Assembly: GCF_027587205.1 (NCBI RefSeq)
Contig: NZ_JAPDOD010000001.1
Coordinates: 372,001-436,000 of the forward strand
Source: Solirubrobacter ginsenosidimutans
Lineage (GTDB): Bacteria; Actinomycetota; Thermoleophilia; Solirubrobacterales; Solirubrobacteraceae
Length of the DNA: 64,000 bases
Direction of reading: 5' to 3'
Below the pieces are notes generated by a model. It saw only the letters and a list, made by a program, of their open reading frames with translations. It had not been told where the DNA came from and did not search any database. A program made the translations under genes and the position numbers. Below, piece after piece: positions 51,786 to 58,652 of the stretch (positions within the stretch are counted from its first letter, which is position 1; every line of letters starts with the position of its first letter).

Positions 51786-52973
51786 ATGAAACGCGAGCAG
51801 CCACTTGTCGACCTGCGGGTCATCGCCGTCGAGCAGTTCGGAGCGGGCCCCTGGGCGACGATGCAGCTCGCCGACCTCGGCGCGGACGTCATCAAGGTCG
51901 AGGACCCCGGCTCAGGCGGTGACGTCGGCCGCTATGTGCCCCCGTTCCAGGACGGCGAGGACTCCCTGTACTTCGAGGCCTTCAACCGCAACAAGCGCAG
52001 CATCTCGCTCGACCTGCGCACGCCGGAAGGCCGCGCGACCTTCGAGGACCTCGCTGCCACCGCCGACGCCGTCATGTCCAACCTCCGCGGCGGGCAGGCC
52101 CAGAAGCTCGGCCTCACCTACGACCAGCTCAAGCACCGCAACCCGCGCATCGTCTGCACCACGTTGACCGGCTTCGGATCGACCGGCCCGCGCGGCAACG
52201 AAGGCGGCTATGACCACGTCGTCCAGGCCATGGCCGGCTGGATGCACATCACCGGCGACCCCGACGGACCACCCACCAGATCCGGTCTCTCGCTCGTCGA
52301 CTTCTCCGGCGGCTACGTCGCCGCCCTCGCCACCCTCGCCGCCGTCCATCGCGCCCGCCGCGACGGCGTCGGCGGCGACTGCGACCTCTCCCTCTTCGAG
52401 ACCGCGCTCGCCGAGCTCAACTACCTCGGCACGTGGGCCGCCACCGCCGGCTACCGACCGCGGCGCATGAAGGACTCCGCCCATCCCACGATCGTGCCGT
52501 TCCAGGCGTTTCAGACCCGCACCGGCTGGATCACCGTCGCGTGCGGCAAGGAGCACTTCTGGCGACGCTTGTGTGACGCCGCCGAGCGCCCCGAGCTCGC
52601 CGAGCGCTACCCCACGTTCGCCGATCGCGACCGGGACCGCGACGAGCTCCTGCCCATCCTGCACGAGCTGTTCCTCCAGCGCACCTCGGACGAGTGGCTC
52701 GCGCTGCTCAACGCATGCGGCGTGCCCGCCGGCGCGGTCAATACGGTCGCGGAGGCCTTCGAGGATCCCCAAGCCGTTGCCCGTGACGTGCTCGTCGACG
52801 TCGAGCACCCTCGCCTGGGCACCGTCCGCCACATCGCCTCACCGCTGCGGGTGGACCCGCAGGCCCCACCGATCCGGCGCGCACCAGGCCGAGGCGAGCA
52901 CACCGCCGAAGTCCTCCGCGACACGCTCGGGTACTCGGCCGATCAGATCGCCGCGCTCGAGAGCGCGGAGTAG
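51786..52973 (+). CDS. Class III CoA-transferase, likely mesaconate CoA-transferase
   Basis: The 395-residue CaiB/BaiF (family III) CoA-transferase has VIAVEQFGAGPWATMQLADL, GADVIKVEDPGSGGDVGRYV, NRNKRSISLDLRTPEGRATF and the nucleophile region RSGLSLVDFSGGYVAALATL with Asp172. Adjacent methylaspartate ammonia-lyase and mesaconyl-CoA hydratase-like genes make succinyl-CoA (or acetyl-CoA):mesaconate transfer the best guess. Sequence alone gives only the family. Its 3' end overlaps the convergent RclA-like gene by 31 bp. Confidence 0.85.
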   Translation: MKREQPLVDLRVIAVEQFGAGPWATMQLADLGADVIKVEDPGSGGDVGRYVPPFQDGEDSLYFEAFNRNKRSISLDLRTPEGRATFEDLAATADAVMSNLRGGQAQKLGLTYDQLKHRNPRIVCTTLTGFGSTGPRGNEGGYDHVVQAMAGWMHITGDPDGPPTRSGLSLVDFSGGYVAALATLAAVHRARRDGVGGDCDLSLFETALAELNYLGTWAATAGYRPRRMKDSAHPTIVPFQAFQTRTGWITVACGKEHFWRRLCDAAERPELAERYPTFADRDRDRDELLPILHELFLQRTSDEWLALLNACGVPAGAVNTVAEAFEDPQAVARDVLVDVEHPRLGTVRHIASPLRVDPQAPPIRRAPGRGEHTAEVLRDTLGYSADQIAALESAE

Positions 52974-54373
52974 TCGCGCACGATCGTGCCGAGGACCTCG
53001 TTGAACGCCTCGGTGGAACTGGGGTGGGTGTAGATCGAGTCGCGCAGCTGGGAAGCCGTGATCCCGTGTCGCATGGCGAGCGCGACGGTGTTGATGAGCT
53101 CCTGCGCGTCCACGCTCAACAGCGCGGCCCCGAGGATCTCGTCGGTCTCGGCGTCGATGACGAACTTCATCAGCCCGCGGGTCTCCTCGACGGCGTAGGC
53201 ACGTGGCATCGCGACGATGTCGGCGACGCGCTCGCTCGCGACTTTGATCGGGCGGCCGGCGGCGCGGGCGTCGCGTTCGGTGAGCCCGACCGTGGCTAGC
53301 GGCGGGGTCATGAACAGCGTGTGCGGGATCGCGACGCGAGCGGCCAGGGAGCGCTCGCCGGTACCGGTGAGCTGGTCGAGGACGATGCGGCTGTCGTCGA
53401 GGGAGATGTAGGTGTGCTGCTCGCCGCCGTTGACGTCGCCGAGCGCGTAGATGTGCGGTTGGCTCGTGCGCAGGTGCTCGTCGACCTCGACTGCACCCGC
53501 CGCCGTCGCGCGCACGCCGGCGGCCTCGAGCGCCAGGTCGGCGGTCGCCGGGGCGCGACCGGCGGCGATGAGGATCGTGTCGGCCTCGACGGCAGCCTCG
53601 ACGCCGTCGCGCAGGTACCGCACGGTCGCACCATGCACTCCGTCGTCTATCTCGGTGACGCGCACGCCCGCGACGATCTCGACGCCGGCGTCGCGCAGGA
53701 TGCCCTCGGCGGCGAGTGCCACGTTGTCGTCCTCGCGGCGCAGGATCCGCGGTGAGGCTTCGAGCAGCGTCACGTGCGACCCGAAGCCGTTGTAGATCCC
53801 GGCGAACTCGATGCCGAGGTAGCCGCCACCGACGATGACGAGGCGCTCGGGGAGCACCGTGGACTCGATCAGCTCCGTGCTGAGAACGGCGCGCCGGCTG
53901 TCGCGCAATCCCGGGATGTCGGGGATCACGGGCTGGGCGCCGGTGTTGATCAGGATCGTGTCGGCGGACACTTCGACCCGGCCGTCGCCGGTCTCGACCG
54001 CGACCGTATGCGGGTCGATGAACGTCGCGGTGCCGGTGAGCACGGTCGCCGACTCCAGGGCCTCGAGCGCGTCGAGGTTGCCTTGGCGCATCATCTCGCG
54101 GATCGCCTGGACCGCTTCGACGGAACGCTCGTAGTAGTCCTGCGGGACGTCGTCCGGACGGCGCTTGCCGGAGCGGTGGACGAGGCCCTTCGTCGGTATG
54201 CAGCCGACGTTGGGGCAGGTGCCGCCGTACATGCGCTCGGAGCGCTCGACGAGCACGACCCGCCGGCCGCCTGCTGCGAGCTGCTTGGCGACGGCCTTGC
54301 CGCCCTTTCCGAAGCCGAGCACCAGGAGGTCGGCGTGCAAGGTGCCGCTCGCGTGCTGCTGATCCAGATCCAC
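52943..54373 (-). CDS. RclA-like pyridine nucleotide-disulfide oxidoreductase
   Basis: The 476-residue flavoprotein starts at GTG 54373. The N-terminal FAD motif is LLVLGFGKGGKAVAKQLAAG, followed by the redox pair GGTCPNVGCIPTK (Cys53, Cys58). The NAD(P)H-binding motif is RLVIVGGGYLGIEFAGIYNG, and YALGDVNGGEQHTYIS is the second FAD region. The C-terminal dimerisation domain ends with YTHPSSTEAFNEVLGTIVRD; the HPSxTEAxNE form fits RclA (a copper/hypochlorite-responsive reductase) better than lipoamide dehydrogenase or mercuric reductase. It is divergent from a TetR gene, with two operators between. Confidence 0.88.
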   Translation of the reverse strand: MDLDQQHASGTLHADLLVLGFGKGGKAVAKQLAAGGRRVVLVERSERMYGGTCPNVGCIPTKGLVHRSGKRRPDDVPQDYYERSVEAVQAIREMMRQGNLDALEALESATVLTGTATFIDPHTVAVETGDGRVEVSADTILINTGAQPVIPDIPGLRDSRRAVLSTELIESTVLPERLVIVGGGYLGIEFAGIYNGFGSHVTLLEASPRILRREDDNVALAAEGILRDAGVEIVAGVRVTEIDDGVHGATVRYLRDGVEAAVEADTILIAAGRAPATADLALEAAGVRATAAGAVEVDEHLRTSQPHIYALGDVNGGEQHTYISLDDSRIVLDQLTGTGERSLAARVAIPHTLFMTPPLATVGLTERDARAAGRPIKVASERVADIVAMPRAYAVEETRGLMKFVIDAETDEILGAALLSVDAQELINTVALAMRHGITASQLRDSIYTHPSSTEAFNEVLGTIVRDYSALSSAAI

Positions 54374-54394
54374 GTTCGCTCGCTCCTCAGAAAA

Positions 54395-54410
54395 TGTACT
54401 GGTCGATACA
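54395..54410. promoter_or_regulatory. TetR operator copy 1 (TGTACTGGTCGATACA)
   Basis: An inverted repeat with arms TGTA...TACA, 21 bp upstream of the reductase start. Its sequence closely matches copy 2 at 54433-54448. Both lie in the 91-bp divergent region and fit binding by the adjacent TetR protein. Confidence 0.7.
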
Positions 54411-54432
54411 GAACCGACGGTAGCAGACGTTT

Positions 54433-54448
54433 TGTACTGTCCGGTACA
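54433..54448. promoter_or_regulatory. TetR operator copy 2 (TGTACTGTCCGGTACA)
   Basis: An inverted repeat with arms TGTAC...GTACA, 16 bp upstream of the TetR ATG. The centre-to-centre distance to copy 1 is 38 bp. It would let the TetR protein repress itself as well as the reductase. Confidence 0.7.
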
Positions 54449-54464
54449 GAGATAGGATCGGGTG

Positions 54465-55076
54465 ATGGCTGCGCACCTGCCGACGACCGAGAAGGGCCGG
54501 GCGACCCGGCTGCGGATCCTCGAAGCCGCGGCGCGGCTGATCTCCGAGCGCGGCGCGGGTGCGGTCAGCCTCGAGGACATCGAGCGCGAGGCTGAAGTGG
54601 GCCGCAGCCAGCTCTATCACTACTTCTACGATCGCGACGACCTCGTCCGCACCGTCATCGACGTCACGACCGACGCGGTCCTCGGCGCACAGGACGGCCT
54701 GCTCGACGACCTCGACAGCTTCGCGGCGATCGACCGCTGGTTCGACGCGCTGGTCGCGCTGCAGGACGAGCGGGGCGCCATCGGTGGGTGTCCGATCGGT
54801 TCCCTCGTCGGGCAGCTGGCCGAACGCGACGAGCCCACCCGCACCGCGTTGGCCGCCGGGTTCGCGCGCTGGGAGCAGCCGCTGATCGACGGGCTGGCGC
54901 GCATGCGCGACCGCGGGGAGCTCAAGCCGGAGGTGTCGGTCCAGGTCCTCGCCGACGTCACGATGGCCGCGATCCAGGGCGGGTTGCTGCTCACCCAGGT
55001 CCGCCGCGACCCACAGCAGCTCCGGCATTCCCTCGATGGCGCCCGCACCGTCCTCGCCGCGGCGGCGGTGGTTTAG
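54465..55076 (+). CDS. TetR-family regulator of the RclA-like reductase
   Basis: The protein has 203 residues from ATG 54465. The N-terminal helix-turn-helix is RLRILEAAARLISERGAGAV then EDIEREAEVGRSQLYHYFYD. The ligand domain has GAIGGCPIGSLVGQLAERDE, the GGCPIGSL signature of the LmrA/YxaF-type TetR C-terminal family. That Cys could sense oxidants or electrophiles (inference), which fits the disulfide reductase it probably controls. An in-frame GTG precedes the ATG by one codon. Confidence 0.9.
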   Translation: MAAHLPTTEKGRATRLRILEAAARLISERGAGAVSLEDIEREAEVGRSQLYHYFYDRDDLVRTVIDVTTDAVLGAQDGLLDDLDSFAAIDRWFDALVALQDERGAIGGCPIGSLVGQLAERDEPTRTALAAGFARWEQPLIDGLARMRDRGELKPEVSVQVLADVTMAAIQGGLLLTQVRRDPQQLRHSLDGARTVLAAAAVV

Positions 55077-55089
55077 ACCGAGCTCGCGC

Positions 55090-55578
55090 TCACGGCTCGT
55101 AGCGGACCAGCCACGCGGTGAGCAGCGCTTCGAGCTGCTCGGCCTGCTCGGGCGAGAGCTCGTCGAGGAGCCGGCGCTCGTTGCGCATGTGCTCGGTGAA
55201 GGCCCGGTCGATCACCTCCAGGCCGGCCGGGGTGAGGCCGACGACGCGCCCGCGGCCGTCGTCGGCGCTGCGGCGGCGCGTGACGAGGCCGCTGCGTTCG
55301 AGGCGGTCGAGGCGCTTGGTCATCGCGCCGGTGGTGACCATCGTGTGCTCGGCGAGGCCGCCGGGGGCGAGCTCGTAGGGCTCGCCGGCACGCCGGAGCG
55401 TGGCGAGGACGTCGAACTCGCCCTCGCTGAGGCCGAAGCGCTCGTAGACGAGGCAGAGCTGCTGGGTGAGGTGGTTCGCGAGGCGGTGCAGCCGGCCGAT
55501 CACGCCTTGCGGGCCGACGTCGAGGTCGGGGCGCTCGCGCGCCCATTGGGCCTGGATACGGTCGACCTGATCGGGCAT
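55090..55578 (-). CDS. MarR-family regulator
   Basis: The 162-residue winged-helix regulator has LSEGEFDVLATLRRAGEPYE, LAEHTMVTTGAMTKRLDRLE (recognition helix), and the wing LVTRRRSADDGRGRVVGLTP. The N-terminal VIGRLHRLANHLTQQLCLVY is the dimer helix. It is divergent from the EamA transporter gene and probably represses it; two palindromes lie between. It is convergent with the TetR gene, 13 bp between stops. Confidence 0.92.
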   Translation of the reverse strand: MPDQVDRIQAQWARERPDLDVGPQGVIGRLHRLANHLTQQLCLVYERFGLSEGEFDVLATLRRAGEPYELAPGGLAEHTMVTTGAMTKRLDRLERSGLVTRRRSADDGRGRVVGLTPAGLEVIDRAFTEHMRNERRLLDELSPEQAEQLEALLTAWLVRYEP

Positions 55579-55590
55579 CGGCCTTGATAA

Positions 55591-55608
55591 TACCTTCCAT
55601 GGAAGATA
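55591..55608. promoter_or_regulatory. MarR operator copy 1 (core CTTCCATGGAAG)
   Basis: The 12-bp perfect palindrome at 55594-55605, with TA/TA outer matches, lies 12 bp upstream of the MarR start. Its centre is 22 bp (two helical turns) from copy 2. Confidence 0.75.
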
Positions 55609-55612
55609 CTGT

Positions 55613-55630
55613 TAGCTTCCATGGAAGCTA
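55613..55630. promoter_or_regulatory. MarR operator copy 2 (TAGCTTCCATGGAAGCTA)
   Basis: An 18-bp perfect palindrome containing the EamA start codon (ATG 55621-55623). A repressor bound here would block transcription start or early elongation. No Shine-Dalgarno lies upstream of this ATG, which suggests a leaderless transcript. Confidence 0.75.
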
Positions 55631-56517
55631 CTTGGCGATGGACGCTGATCACCGCGATCGCCCCGGTCGCCTGGGGCTCGAACTACTACGTGACGCGCGA
55701 GTTCCTGCCGCATGACGCCGCGCTCTGGGGCGCGGCGATCCGGGCGCTTCCCGCCGGGTTGTTGCTGCTCCTCATCTGCCGGCAGCTGCCGCGCGGCGCG
55801 TGGTGGTGGCGCGCCGTCGTGCTGGGGGCGATGAACGTTGGCGCGTTCTTCGCGCTGATCTACGTCGCCGCGCAGTTGCTGCCGACGAGCATCGCGTCGA
55901 CGATCATGGCGGCTTCGCCGGTCGCGCTGATGCTGATGGCCTGGGCGCTGGTCTCCGAACGCCCGCGGCTCGTCCCCGTGGCGGGCGCCGCGATCGGGAT
56001 GGCGGGCGTGGCGGTGATGCTGCTGGGCGGAGGCGGCGCGGTGTCCCCGCTCGGCGTGGCGGCCTCCGTCACGGCGATGGTCTCGTCCTCCGCCGGCTAC
56101 ATGCTCGCCAAGCGCTGGGGTGCCGGCGTCGACGTGCTCGCCTCGACGGCCTGGCAGCTCGTCGCGGGCGGCGTGCTGCTGCTCGTGCCCGCCGTCGTCG
56201 TCGAGGGCGCACCGCCGGCGCTCGACGCCGGGGCGGCGCTCGGCTTCGCGTACGTGACCGTCGTGGCGACGGCCATCGCCTTCGCCGCCTGGTTCGGCGG
56301 CCTGCGCCATCTGCCCGCGTCGACCGTCGGCCTCGTCGGGCTGCTGAACCCGGTGACCGGCGTGCTGCTCGGGACGCTGCTCTCAGGCGACGTCCTCACG
56401 TGGCGTCAGCTGCTGGGGATCGCGCTCGTGCTCGGCGGGATCCTGGCCGGGCGGATCAAGGCACGTATTCCGGTGCGTTTGACGGCCTCTCATCTTTCAC
56501 ACGCCAGAAGCGGGTAG
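55621..56517 (+). CDS. EamA/DMT-family exporter
   Basis: The 298-residue protein has ten transmembrane helices in two EamA repeats: MEATWRWTLITAIAPVAWGS start with GSNYYVTREFLP, AAIRALPAGLLLLLICRQLP, and in the second half GYMLAKRWGAGVDVLASTAW and VGLVGLLNPVTGVLLGTLLS. Metabolite or drug efflux is the usual role. The start codon lies inside an 18-bp palindrome and lacks a ribosome site. It is likely induced when the divergent MarR protein is released. Confidence 0.92.
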   Translation: MEATWRWTLITAIAPVAWGSNYYVTREFLPHDAALWGAAIRALPAGLLLLLICRQLPRGAWWWRAVVLGAMNVGAFFALIYVAAQLLPTSIASTIMAASPVALMLMAWALVSERPRLVPVAGAAIGMAGVAVMLLGGGGAVSPLGVAASVTAMVSSSAGYMLAKRWGAGVDVLASTAWQLVAGGVLLLVPAVVVEGAPPALDAGAALGFAYVTVVATAIAFAAWFGGLRHLPASTVGLVGLLNPVTGVLLGTLLSGDVLTWRQLLGIALVLGGILAGRIKARIPVRLTASHLSHARSG

Positions 56518-56527
56518 TGGGCGCGTC

Positions 56528-57361
56528 ATGCGTCGCATCATGCTGTCCATCGTCGCGGCCGCCTTCCTGGCCGCCGCCGCCCCCGCCGCAGCGCAGAACG
56601 CTCCGGCGCCCAAGCCGATCCTCACGACCATCGACAAGGTCCCGATGGTCGAGCTCTATGACGGAGGCGGCGGCCTCCCGTACCTCGGCTCCACGACCAG
56701 CTACAACGCGGGCGACTGGGAGGGTGCGCTGCGCACTTACCACGACTCCGGCGTCTACCTCAACCAGGTCGCGCAGATCGACACGCTCGCCCAGCGCGCG
56801 ATCGACAAGGGCGACCGGCACTACCGCGTGCAGTACAAGCACGCGCGCGCGGCCGCCAAGCACGGCAACGGTCACGACGGCCACGGTGGCGGTCATGGCG
56901 GTGGTCACATGCCGCGCAAGCCGGCGATCGTGCTGGACATCGACGAGACGTCGCTGTCCAACTACTCCGCGATCAACGCCGACAACTTCACCTTCGGCAC
57001 CAACTCGCAGGGCGAGGCGACCAACGAGGTCGGGGTCGCCATCCCGTCCACGCTGGCCCTGTACAAGGACGCGATCGCCCGCGGCGTCGCCGTCTTCTTC
57101 ATCACCGGCCGCGGCGAGGCGTCGCGCCCGCACACCGAGCACAACCTGATCGCCCAGGGCTTCGACAAGTGGAGCGCCGTCGTGCTCAAGCCGGCGGGCT
57201 CGACGCTGTCGACCGTCGCGTACAAGAGCGGCGCTCGCGCCGACATCGAGAAGCAGGGGTTCGAGATCGTCGCCAACATCGGCGACCAGTACTCAGACCT
57301 CGCCGGCGGGCACGCCGACGCCGCGTACAAGTTGGCGAACCCGTTCTACTTCCTGCCGTGA
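56528..57361 (+). CDS. Secreted HAD-family acid phosphatase (class B/PF03767 type)
   Basis: The 277-residue protein has a signal peptide (MRRIMLSIVAAAFLAAAAPA, AAQ). The HAD nucleophile motif VLDIDETSLSNYS has Asp137 and Asp139. Motif II is the Thr in FFITGRGE, then KPAG with the motif III Lys, and GDQYSDLAGG supplies the acidic motif IV. It hydrolyses phosphate monoesters outside the cell. A His/Gly-rich insert (about 112-127, KHGNGHDGHGGGHGGGH) before the nucleophile could bind metal. It starts 10 bp after the EamA stop and may be co-transcribed. Confidence 0.9.
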   Translation: MRRIMLSIVAAAFLAAAAPAAAQNAPAPKPILTTIDKVPMVELYDGGGGLPYLGSTTSYNAGDWEGALRTYHDSGVYLNQVAQIDTLAQRAIDKGDRHYRVQYKHARAAAKHGNGHDGHGGGHGGGHMPRKPAIVLDIDETSLSNYSAINADNFTFGTNSQGEATNEVGVAIPSTLALYKDAIARGVAVFFITGRGEASRPHTEHNLIAQGFDKWSAVVLKPAGSTLSTVAYKSGARADIEKQGFEIVANIGDQYSDLAGGHADAAYKLANPFYFLP

Positions 57362-57373
57362 CCTGAGATCACT

Positions 57374-57408
57374 CCCGGTAGCGCTCGGATGTATCTGAGC
57401 GCGCCGGG
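57374..57408. terminator. Hairpin after the acid phosphatase gene
   Basis: CCCGG and GCGCTC (57374-57386) pair with GAGCGC and CCGGG (57397-57408) with small bulges around a 10-base loop. No T-run follows; it may end the EamA-phosphatase transcript. Confidence 0.45.
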
Positions 57409-57420
57409 ATTCCCTCTCTG

Positions 57421-57449
57421 TTGACAAGGGCGACACACCCGAGTCGATA
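57421..57449 (+). promoter_or_regulatory. Promoter candidate TTGACA-N17-TCGATA
   Basis: The -35 box is at 57421-57426 and the -10 box at 57444-57449 with 17-bp spacing, followed by AAGGAG (57452-57457) and the TTG start of the lysin gene at 57467. Transcription would begin close to the ribosome site, giving a very short leader. Confidence 0.45.
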
Positions 57450-57466
57450 CGAAGGAGTGATCTGAG

Positions 57467-58321
57467 TTGGAACTGGACGTACTGCATGTCGGCGGCAAGA
57501 GCGATCAGTGCCGGGCGCTCGCGGCGGCGACCAACCGGCGTCTGCGCTCACGCGGTCTCGGCGATCACGCGGTCGTCGTCAGCGACGGCCCGATGGCCCT
57601 GTCGCATGAGGTCCTCGACGCGGTCGTCACGGCCGCGTGGGCGCTCGGCGCCATGCCCGGCACGCTCTCGAAGATGGAGCGCGCCAAAGAGGTGCCGGTC
57701 GGGGTGGCGCGGATGATCCGCAACCCGGGCCTGCGCACGGACGAGCAGAAGCAGCGCGGCCGCAAGCGGATCGCCCGCATGAAGGCCGACGGCACGACGC
57801 GCGGCGGCGGGACGAAGCCCGCGTTCATCACGGCCGCGCAGCTCGGGCTCAGCTTCCAGAACGTGTTCGGGGCCAAGGGCGTCGTGTTCCGCGGCGCCGG
57901 GCACTACACGGCCGGCCGCCGGGTGCCGAACGCGACCGAGCTGGCCAAGGAGATGCGCACCGACCACGCCTTCCACAAGGGCAAGGGCTGGGGCGGGCTC
58001 TCCTACGAGGCGATGATCGCCGACGACGGGACGATCGGGTTCGGCAACCCGGTGAGCCGCAAGAGCGCGGCCGTGATGGCGACCAACACCGGGCTGGTGA
58101 ACATCTGCTGCCCCGGCACCACCGGCGACCGGATGACCGCGGCGCAGAAGGCGAGTGTGCGCTGGCTGATGGACAACTGGCACACCGCGGCGGTTCCGTC
58201 GGTGCACCGCCTGCCCAAGCCGGCCCGCGAGCTCGGGTGGAACGGTCACAGGTTCTATCCGGGGCAGTCCACCGACTGCCCGGGCGTGATGATCGAGGAC
58301 TACCGGGAGATCTGGAAATGA
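57467..58321 (+). CDS. N-acetylmuramoyl-L-alanine amidase, phage endolysin-like
   Basis: The 284-residue protein starts at TTG 57467 (AAGGAG 9 bases upstream). The C-terminal ~160 residues form an amidase/PGRP-type domain: RGAGHYTAGRRVPNATELAK supplies a zinc His, GWGGLSYEAMIADDGTIGFG the core strands, and PGQSTDCPGVMIEDY the final zinc-site Cys with the neighbouring active region. The N-terminal ~105 residues (LHVGGKSDQCRALAAATNRR, ARMIRNPGLRTDEQKQRG) resemble the N-terminal domains of actinophage lysins. There is no signal peptide, as in endolysins. No phage structural gene is nearby, so it may be a domesticated lysin. Its TGA overlaps the next ATG. Confidence 0.75.
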   Translation: MELDVLHVGGKSDQCRALAAATNRRLRSRGLGDHAVVVSDGPMALSHEVLDAVVTAAWALGAMPGTLSKMERAKEVPVGVARMIRNPGLRTDEQKQRGRKRIARMKADGTTRGGGTKPAFITAAQLGLSFQNVFGAKGVVFRGAGHYTAGRRVPNATELAKEMRTDHAFHKGKGWGGLSYEAMIADDGTIGFGNPVSRKSAAVMATNTGLVNICCPGTTGDRMTAAQKASVRWLMDNWHTAAVPSVHRLPKPARELGWNGHRFYPGQSTDCPGVMIEDYREIWK

Positions 58322-58524
58322 GCGACAACGAGTTCGTCGACGCGACCGAGCAGGCCGAGGCCGACGACCCGGCGATCGGCGACGGCACGCCCGACACGGC
58401 GCCGCACGAGATCCCGTGGGATGACGATGACGCCGCCGACGTCGACGAGGCGATCGGCGTCGCCGAGGCCGACGACGACGACGTCGTGGAGGACAACGGC
58501 ACGCCGGTCGAGGCCGGCGTCTGA
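58318..58524 (+). CDS. Small acidic protein coupled to the lysin gene
   Basis: The 68-residue protein begins at ATG 58318, overlapping the lysin stop by 4 bp. It is extremely acidic (DDPAIGDGTPDTAP, WDDDDAADVDEAIGVAEADD, DDDVVEDNG) with almost no basic residues. It could be a lysin inhibitor, a chaperone or a DNA-mimic; the sequence gives no family. Translational coupling to a lysin suggests a shared job. Confidence 0.6.
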   Translation: MSDNEFVDATEQAEADDPAIGDGTPDTAPHEIPWDDDDAADVDEAIGVAEADDDDVVEDNGTPVEAGV

Positions 58525-58535
58525 AGTCCCGCCCG

Positions 58536-58564
58536 CCCGGCGGGGTGCGCGACACCCCGCCGGG
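58536..58564 (+). terminator. Strong 12-bp stem hairpin after the lysin operon
   Basis: CCCGGCGGGGTG (58536-58547) pairs perfectly with CACCCCGCCGGG (58553-58564) around CGCGA. The GC-rich stem lacks a T-run. Its place 11 bases after the acidic ORF fits transcription termination. Confidence 0.65.
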
Positions 58565-58638
58565 GCGGTCCTCGAGGTCGCCATCGAACAAGCGTTGGCA
58601 GCGATCGTGGCGCCGCCGGAAGCGTTGTATCTTCGGCG

Positions 58639-58652
58639 TGTGAGCGCTAACT
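58639..58652. promoter_or_regulatory. LacI-type operator candidate (TGTGAGCGCTAACT)
   Basis: The sequence is close to the palindrome TGTGAGCGCTCACA with the AGCGCT centre of many LacI-family sites (5 of 7 arm positions match). It overlaps the GTG start of the LacI gene, which suits autorepression. Confidence 0.5.

Noticed and set aside
57467..58524. Prophage remnant
   Set aside because: Only the lysin and an acidic ORF are present; no integrase, terminase, capsid or tail genes and no attachment-site repeats were seen nearby.
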